12,397 bases of DNA from the NCBI GenBank assembly GCA_014381485.1, contig JACNLN010000188.1, forward strand, positions 1 through 12,397. The letters are read 5' to 3'. Origin of the DNA: Fidelibacterota bacterium. Its GTDB lineage: Bacteria > Fidelibacterota > Marinisomatia > Marinisomatales > CAZVFT01. Shown piece by piece: positions 6,901 to 12,397 of the stretch. The translations under genes and the position numbers were made by a program. The notes below the pieces were generated by a model. The model was not told where the DNA came from, ran no database searches, and saw only the letters and a program-made list of their open reading frames with translations. Numbering within the stretch: the first letter of the stretch is position 1; each line of letters begins with the position of its first letter.

Positions 6901-9099
6901 CTATTTCAAAAGCAAGATTTTCGCCCGAGTCACATTCCGATTGGCTGAAAGTTTAATTAAATACATACCGCTTGGTACTGATTGACCAGAATTATTTTTC
7001 CCATTCCAGATAAGCTGGTAATTTCCAATAGATGCATAGGCATTCATTAAGGTTTTTACCAACTGACCATTGATGTTGTAAATAGTAAGGTTTGTTTGAG
7101 ATGCTATTGGCAATTGAAATGAAATGGTAGTTTTAGAATTAAAGGGATTCGGGAAATTCCGAAGCAGGTAGCTTTCTGGATTGATGTCAGTATTAGATTC
7201 TCTTATTGATGTAGTTCCTTGCCATTCATAAGCACCCATATCTATACGACCCCCTACAATCCGAGGATATCCAGCTAAATCATACTCAGGTAGATTCAAT
7301 CCAATAGTATCCTTAACACCCGCATCAATGCAGAGTGATGAGTCAGACAATGCGTAAGGGTACTCCCCATCACCTGTAAAGTAAGGAATGGTATCAAGAT
7401 TTTCATCCAGCCAGTTTATGGTATTGTTTCCACCATAATTGTAAATGGCAGATTGCCCACCCTGAACAAGAGAGTTCTTAATGGTGATGGTATTGGGCAA
7501 GACGGTTCCATTGAGAAAGATTTCCCTTGGGCTGTCGCCATATAAAATGGAATTGGTAATATTCATAGTAACACCTTGAGCACATGTTATCGCACCACCA
7601 GTAGGAGTGATATTATTTCCAATGGTTACATTGATTAAATCAATAGTAGTTTGAGTGACTGCGGCAATGGCTACGGAAGAACCAAACCAGTCTGTCATAT
7701 TATTTATATTCTCAGTGATCTCAACATTTCTCAAAACTGCATAATATTGATCTAGAACTATACCACCTCCATCTCCAGTATTAACGCCATTACCGGGAAC
7801 ATTTCCTTTAATAAGACAATTTTCAACCGACATAAAAGAACTACCGCCCAACCCAATGGCTTTCCCTCCTCTATTATTAATGGCTGTTATATTCCTTAAG
7901 AAGACAGAACAAGAATCACGACAACATAAAGCGCTTCTTCCCCATCCATAATTATTTTGAAACGTTATATTTTCCAGTAATAAATTTACATTGCCTACAA
8001 ATTCAGCACATCCAATTGAAGAAGATTGACAGGCATTCCTCAGGGATAAATTTTTAATAGCATAATCTGTTTCTTTATCATAAGCGAATAAAATCATAGA
8101 TAAACTATCGCCATCCAGAATAGTATTTTCTTCACTTTCCCCCATTAATGAAACATAACTGCGACAATTTAAGGGAAACCGTTGATCGTTTAAACTGGAG
8201 GAATATATGCCATCCGCAATATGAATGGTATTGGGATGTAGACTGTCTGAAGAAATCTTGGTCAGGGCATAGGCAATGGTCTGAAGAGGTTCATCTTTTG
8301 TTAAACCACTGTTGTTGTCATCCCCAACAGCGCTGACATATAAATCATCATTAATTGGAGTAATTTTAGAATTTTGTGCAGAAAAAGAGTATGTTTCCAT
8401 TGAATAGATGAAGTAATTGTCAGGATCAATAACCGTGAAGGTGTCAACTAATACATATAGCTCCTCCGATGGTGATGACCCCTTAGAAATATCGCTTCCC
8501 CAACCCGCTGTATTTAGGTAAACATTACAAAGTTGGCTTGAATCAAATGTTACATTCGAATATTGATAGACAACAATACCACCTCCATAGCGAAATGCAT
8601 GGTTATATCTTATGGTAACCTTTTGTAACATTGGATTTGAATATTGGCTACTTGCTATCCCTCCTCCATATAGAGCAGTATTTTTTTCAATAATACAATT
8701 CATCAAAGTAGGATTGCTCATTCTTATGTATATACCACTACCTGAATTCCCAATGCCATAGCCATGTTTGATTGTGAATCCATTTAAAACGGAATTCCTA
8801 CTTTCCCCACTAACAAACTTTACCACACTTCCATTGTAATTACCATCAATAATGGTTTGACGGATTAAGGAATCTACCGGGGTAAGCAGATACAGGCTTG
8901 TAACAATAATGTTCTTACCATTGTAATTAATATTCTCATAATAAATGCCCGGATACACTAAAACCGTATCGCCATGTGTGGCTGCATCTATTCCCTCCTG
9001 AATTGTAGTAAAATCCCCAGTGCCATCAAGATTGATGTAAAATGTGAAGGCATACAGAATGTTCGTTAGAAGAAGAATACCTGTGAGCTTTTTTGTCAT
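6901..9099 (-). CDS. Secreted parallel beta-helix protein with type IX (type A) sorting domain
   Basis: An exported 732-residue protein, probably surface-anchored or released. Signal peptide at about 1-17. Two right-handed beta-helix blocks follow. The first (about 19-245) opens with 'DGTGDFTTIQEGIDAA' (25-40) and has ladders such as 'SGSGIYIRMSNPTLMNCIIE' (119-138) and 'GGGI' turns at 145-148 and 172-175. The second (about 253-560) opens like DUF1565, 'LYVSAVGDDNNSGLTKDEPL' (253-272), and continues with Asn-rich rungs. Residues 588-625 have the 'SLCIDAG...RIVGGRIDMGAYE' closing module common at the end of such helices. Residues about 643-732 are the FlgD-like sorting domain: 'NFPNPFNSKTTISF', 'IYNINGQLVKTL', 'SGMYLIKL' and a Lys-rich end. 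No catalytic residues can be assigned; polysaccharide binding or cleavage and adhesion are both possible. It follows the amidotransferase-like gene by 72 bases and may be co-transcribed with it. Confidence 0.88.
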   Translation of the reverse strand: MTKKLTGILLLTNILYAFTFYINLDGTGDFTTIQEGIDAATHGDTVLVYPGIYYENINYNGKNIIVTSLYLLTPVDSLIRQTIIDGNYNGSVVKFVSGESRNSVLNGFTIKHGYGIGNSGSGIYIRMSNPTLMNCIIEKNTALYGGGIASSQYSNPMLQKVTIRYNHAFRYGGGIVVYQYSNVTFDSSQLCNVYLNTAGWGSDISKGSSPSEELYVLVDTFTVIDPDNYFIYSMETYSFSAQNSKITPINDDLYVSAVGDDNNSGLTKDEPLQTIAYALTKISSDSLHPNTIHIADGIYSSSLNDQRFPLNCRSYVSLMGESEENTILDGDSLSMILFAYDKETDYAIKNLSLRNACQSSSIGCAEFVGNVNLLLENITFQNNYGWGRSALCCRDSCSVFLRNITAINNRGGKAIGLGGSSFMSVENCLIKGNVPGNGVNTGDGGGIVLDQYYAVLRNVEITENINNMTDWFGSSVAIAAVTQTTIDLINVTIGNNITPTGGAITCAQGVTMNITNSILYGDSPREIFLNGTVLPNTITIKNSLVQGGQSAIYNYGGNNTINWLDENLDTIPYFTGDGEYPYALSDSSLCIDAGVKDTIGLNLPEYDLAGYPRIVGGRIDMGAYEWQGTTSIRESNTDINPESYLLRNFPNPFNSKTTISFQLPIASQTNLTIYNINGQLVKTLMNAYASIGNYQLIWNGKNNSGQSVPSGMYLIKLSANRNVTRAKILLLK

Positions 9100-9171
9100 C
9101 TCAAAATTAATGACTTTCAGTAACCAATAATCGAAATACCCCCGTTATTTAAACAGATTTTTCGGATTGTC

Positions 9172-11382
9172 TCATTTCATCAACAACATTTTTTTCTGTT
9201 CTATATTAGTACCAACTCTAAGTCGATAAATATAAATACCACTAGCAACAAACCGATCTTTAGAATCCTTACCATCCCACCTCAGATAATACTGCCCGAC
9301 ATCAGACTTTCCGTTAAAAAGCGTTCTGACCTTCTGTCCCTTTATGTTCAATACAGACAATTCTACATAATTTCTGCTATTCAGAGAATAGGATATGGTT
9401 GTAACCAGGTTAAAAGGATTGGGATAATTATTCCCCAATATGTAGGAAACGGGACTTGATGAGATTTTCTTATCTTTTCCTGCTGTCAGATTCACGAGGT
9501 AAAATGGTATGTCATATTTCGTTTTTTCAAACTGAATGTTTTTTACAGTGACAGATTCCCTGATTTTACCGGGTTCTCCTCCAACCTTAATTTTACCCGC
9601 GACCTCTCCTTCTCTTACTATCTGAAAGCTCATATTGTCAAGAGAATAGTTACCCGCATAGGCACGCATACAAACCGGATAACCTTCCACCTTCTCTGCT
9701 CCGATACATTCCTCACCTAAAAATAGCCCGATTTCATCTATATTATCTCCATCTTCTATTGAATCAACAATCACAGATACGTAATCTGATAGCTCAGTAT
9801 ATTGGAAGTACTCGGATTTTGTAACTTCATAAGGAGGATGATATTCTTCTGCCGGTTGCCATTGAAAGGTAACATCTTCATCAACGGTGAGGATGTACAT
9901 ATCACCATAATCAAATGTTACGTCTGGACCGCCTTGAAGACCCGGTTCTACACCACCGTGATACAACCAAAGATTATACCCTACTTTTATTATATACCAA
10001 TATTGAGTACGTATTGAAGTAAGATATTCAATAATAATGCTATCTGGTAATGCATCAAAAGGGCTCTGGCTTTCTTCAAGAAAGTAACCAACCCAGTTTT
10101 CTTGACCGGCAAATAAAGTAATTGATGTAGTATCATCAATCTGCTCACCAGAAACAGGTAACATATAGTGATTATAATTATCATTCGTCTCAATTTTGTA
10201 ACCAGCGGAGCTGTTAAGATTATAAAATCCTCCATAATGCACCCACACTCCAAAAGTAGTATCATATTCCATCCAACCTTCTTGTGATTCTACCCGTAAA
10301 ACATCTGGCACTAACGGTTCCATCACCTCTTCTGCGTCCTGTTCGCCGTTTTCATCCCTGACAAGGCGGGGGAAGGATTCCCAGTTCCAGCCTGATTTTA
10401 AATATTTGAAATCCTTATTATTGAGAACAATATTCGGTATAACAGCTGCACTACCTGAACGGGGTAAATATACTAACTCTAAATCTTGAATGAGTGTCCA
10501 ACCATACGTATTACCAGGATCAGACATTACAGCTTTATACGTATTTCCGAAACTTGGGGTTATCCTTTCTTTGTAATATAAGGAGTAATTGGTTACATTT
10601 CCATTTGAGTCACGATAGGCATAGATATTTTCGCCATCGGATAAAATAAAATTTTTATGTTCACTGTTTGGCATACCAATCATAGCATTCAAAGCTTTAC
10701 TAATTCCCATAAGAACATCATAGTTATTATCGATGACATTCATCATAATCCAGAAAAAATATATCTCAGAATCCACCACCCATTGCCACCCACCAGTATC
10801 CGATGTATCTGACCAATCCCCCCCATATCCCCATCCTTCATAAGTCTGTGGTGGATGCTCATAAAGCCAATTTTCATCCTCTTCCTCAATTAGTGCTTTT
10901 AAGAAATCTTTATCCACTGAACCATTATGAGCAAACGTATAATCGTGCCCATTTTCACCATTCCAGATAAAAGGATGAGGATCGGGTATTTCAGTAGCCC
11001 CGGAAGTGGCGTAACGTAAATGCCCCAAGGCTAAATAAGAATGATTGTCAGGATTATCAACAATTTGGACTTGTGCATCATCAAAACCAGAACCATATTC
11101 GTTCGCTGGTACCTGCTCACGCCATACTTGTGCAACAAGATTTGGGTTATCGCTACTGTAATATAATAAAGCCCATCCGTTGGGATTGTTCCCTCCCTGA
11201 GATTGGAATTCATCTAATTGATTATTGGCATCATACCTGATGATTGGTAAATTGATTTCATAGGGATCACTGGCTACTAAACCCCAGAGCCTGCAATCAG
11301 CACGAAGTAAAGAAGGTCTTAATACTACAAAAAGTAATAATAAATGAAATATGCATTTTGTTGTTTTTCTATGATTTATCAT
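9172..11382 (-). CDS. Secreted class II glutamine amidotransferase-like (Ntn-hydrolase) protein with type IX sorting domain
   Basis: A 736-residue exported protein. After a signal peptide (about 1-28) comes a domain resembling class II amidotransferases of the YafJ/EgtC kind, which use an N-terminal Cys to hydrolyse glutamine-type amides. Visible marks: the candidate nucleophile Cys30 in 'ADCRLWGLVASDP', 'NPNGWALLYY' (66-75), 'GHLRYATSG' (120-128), 'DPHPF' (134-138), 'FAHNGSV' (150-156), 'DSEIYFF' (204-210), 'NFILSDGENIYAYR' (244-257) and 'AVMSDP' (284-289). A Trp/Gly/Asp-rich insert sits at 180-202. Residues 329-510 seem to hold two related beta modules ('SGWNWESFPRL' at 330-340 and 'GQENWVGYFL' at 426-435). 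A further beta domain follows, then the sorting domain at about 645-736 ('NYPNPFN', 'VLNIKGQKVRTLF', 'SGIYIYRLRV'). Members of the enzyme family are normally cytoplasmic, so the extracellular placement is unusual. Substrate unknown; a peptide or cell-wall amide hydrolase is possible. Confidence 0.85.
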   Translation of the reverse strand: MINHRKTTKCIFHLLLLFVVLRPSLLRADCRLWGLVASDPYEINLPIIRYDANNQLDEFQSQGGNNPNGWALLYYSSDNPNLVAQVWREQVPANEYGSGFDDAQVQIVDNPDNHSYLALGHLRYATSGATEIPDPHPFIWNGENGHDYTFAHNGSVDKDFLKALIEEEDENWLYEHPPQTYEGWGYGGDWSDTSDTGGWQWVVDSEIYFFWIMMNVIDNNYDVLMGISKALNAMIGMPNSEHKNFILSDGENIYAYRDSNGNVTNYSLYYKERITPSFGNTYKAVMSDPGNTYGWTLIQDLELVYLPRSGSAAVIPNIVLNNKDFKYLKSGWNWESFPRLVRDENGEQDAEEVMEPLVPDVLRVESQEGWMEYDTTFGVWVHYGGFYNLNSSAGYKIETNDNYNHYMLPVSGEQIDDTTSITLFAGQENWVGYFLEESQSPFDALPDSIIIEYLTSIRTQYWYIIKVGYNLWLYHGGVEPGLQGGPDVTFDYGDMYILTVDEDVTFQWQPAEEYHPPYEVTKSEYFQYTELSDYVSVIVDSIEDGDNIDEIGLFLGEECIGAEKVEGYPVCMRAYAGNYSLDNMSFQIVREGEVAGKIKVGGEPGKIRESVTVKNIQFEKTKYDIPFYLVNLTAGKDKKISSSPVSYILGNNYPNPFNLVTTISYSLNSRNYVELSVLNIKGQKVRTLFNGKSDVGQYYLRWDGKDSKDRFVASGIYIYRLRVGTNIEQKKMLLMK

Positions 11383-11481
11383 TTTTTAAATCTCATTTTA
11401 AGTTAGTAAAGTCTACTATTTATCACAAATAATTAACATCATCAGGTGAATTGATTGTTATCGCCTGCCAAGTTTTTTAAT

Positions 11482-12397
11482 TCATCTTTTAGTTTTTTCT
11501 TCCTTTAATGTTCTCATTCCCGAGCTTTTCACCGTTCGAAATTGATCTTTTCCTTCCCTTATAATTAGTAATGTTTCCACACCATCCATAGACTCAATAA
11601 GTGCCAATCCTTTTTCTTCCCCAAGGACCATCAAACTGGTAGCTAAAGCATCCGCATCCATGCAGGTAGGGGCAATCACCGTGGCAGAAGCTACATTTGT
11701 TTCCACGGGATATCCTGTCTTCGGATCGATGACGTGGGAGTAGATTTGATCGCCGAATTGGAAGAAGTTCCTATAATCCCCTGATGTCGCCATAGCTTGA
11801 TTAAGCAACGGGACTACAGCTCCAATTTGCTGACCGGGTAGGGAACCAGGCTGGGGTATATCAATTCCAATCCGCCATGGAACACTATTTTCATTGAGCC
11901 CCATACAACATACTTCTCCACCAATCTCGATAAGATAACGATCATATCCCTTTTGAGTACAAAACTCCGATATCTTATCTACTCCGAATCCTTTTGCTAT
12001 CGCGTTTAAATCGAGGGTAACATCCGGATCAATTTTTCTCAGTTCTGTTTCGTGAACAATCAGCTTAGTGTATCCCACAGATTTGAGCGTTTGTTTAATT
12101 AATTCGGGAGGAGGGAACTCTTCGGATTGATTTTGTTGGGATGCTGAGGGACCGAATCCCCAGATATCCAGGATGGGTTTTACAGTGATATCGAAAGCTC
12201 CCCAAGTCAGTTCCGAAATGGTTAGAGCACGCTCAACCACCCCGACAAAATCGTTGGAAATTGTGAAGTCATCTCCCGCTTTCATTCGGTTAAATTGTGA
12301 GATTTCACTTTCCGGCAGATAGGTTGACATCTGTCGATTTACTTCCACGAGGATGGAATCAATATCATTTTTTATTTTATTCGGTGTAAATGGATAA
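11482..12397 (-). CDS. apbE: FAD:protein FMN transferase (ApbE), N-terminus beyond the window
   Basis: Attaches FMN covalently to Thr/Ser of exported targets such as Rnf and Nqr subunits, using FAD and Mg2+. Family marks in order: 'MSTYLPESEISQFN', 'DLNAIAKGFGVDKI', 'YLIEIGGEVCCMG', 'PWRIGIDIPQPG', 'ATSGDYRNFF', 'YSHVIDPKTGYPV' and 'CMDADALATSLMVLGEEKG'. The frame stays open past the first in-frame GTG (12346-12348) to the right edge. The extra 16 codons (YPFTPNKIKNDIDSIL) continue the usual helix before 'MSTYLPESEIS', so the GTG is internal, and the true start with its signal peptide lies outside the window. 304 residues are visible; roughly 30-40 are missing compared with typical members. 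The C-terminus ends in a short basic tail. The gene is 99 bases upstream of the amidotransferase-like gene, and no strong terminator is seen between them. Confidence 0.93.
   Translation of the reverse strand, partial: YPFTPNKIKNDIDSILVEVNRQMSTYLPESEISQFNRMKAGDDFTISNDFVGVVERALTISELTWGAFDITVKPILDIWGFGPSASQQNQSEEFPPPELIKQTLKSVGYTKLIVHETELRKIDPDVTLDLNAIAKGFGVDKISEFCTQKGYDRYLIEIGGEVCCMGLNENSVPWRIGIDIPQPGSLPGQQIGAVVPLLNQAMATSGDYRNFFQFGDQIYSHVIDPKTGYPVETNVASATVIAPTCMDADALATSLMVLGEEKGLALIESMDGVETLLIIREGKDQFRTVKSSGMRTLKEEKTKR

Noticed and set aside
9990..10265. 91-codon minus-strand frame inside the amidotransferase-like gene
   Set aside because: It is in another frame of a long gene with recognisable domains on both sides; the translation is a shadow without features.
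11290..11310. Lipobox in the amidotransferase-like protein (Cys30)
   Set aside because: The residues before Cys are Arg-Ala-Asp. Asp at -1 and Arg at -3 do not fit a lipobox, and Cys30 matches the catalytic Cys of class II amidotransferases instead.
1..12397. tRNA, rRNA or known riboswitch
   Set aside because: The gaps between genes are short, and I saw no cloverleaf or conserved riboswitch core. In particular, no cobalamin riboswitch core was visible upstream of the antiporter-adenosyltransferase pair or the receptor operon. A covariance-model search would be needed to exclude this fully.

Overview
The window comes from a bacterium of the Fibrobacteres-Chlorobi-Bacteroidetes (FCB) side of the tree, most like Neomarinimicrobiota, Calditrichota or a related candidate phylum. 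The evidence is two large secreted proteins that end in 'PNPFN' FlgD-like sorting domains (type IX secretion, type A), a TonB-dependent receptor with an N-terminal carboxypeptidase-regulatory-like domain next to a DUF4249-type lipoprotein, AT-rich DNA and mostly weak Shine-Dalgarno signals. The phylum cannot be fixed from this window alone. All eight protein genes lie on the minus strand, so transcription runs from high to low coordinates.

Layout in transcription order. At the right edge is an ApbE flavin transferase (11482 to the window end); its reading frame is open to the edge, so its N-terminus is missing. A 99-base gap leads to a secreted class II glutamine amidotransferase-like protein (9172-11382), and a 72-base gap leads to a secreted parallel beta-helix protein (6901-9099). 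Both carry C-terminal sorting domains. A 301-base spacer with one terminator-like hairpin follows. Next is a tight pair: an NhaD/arsenite-permease-type Na+/H+ antiporter (5115-6599) and a PduO-type cobalamin adenosyltransferase (4558-5115), joined by a TGATG stop/start overlap. A 342-base non-coding stretch then holds a 239-bp repeat-like element with inverted ends and an internal 7/8-bp tandem array (4295-4533). Last comes a three-gene operon: an unrecognised exported protein (3184-4200), a TonB-dependent receptor (863-3187, ATGA overlap) and a DUF4249-type lipoprotein (101-853, clear Shine-Dalgarno). It is followed by a terminator hairpin at about 45-61 and a short 8-bp direct repeat at the left edge.

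How the genes work together. The receptor, the lipoprotein and the unknown protein probably form one outer-membrane uptake unit of unknown substrate. The two sorted proteins are probably delivered to the cell surface by a type IX system encoded elsewhere. ApbE loads FMN onto exported proteins such as Rnf/Nqr subunits, and NhaD-type antiporters use Na+ gradients, so both fit a sodium-energised membrane; a link between them is inference. I found no RNA gene, CRISPR array, transposase or phage gene. The least conventional items are the extracellular amidotransferase, whose predicted nucleophile Cys sits one residue after the signal-peptide cleavage site, and the 4295-4533 element.
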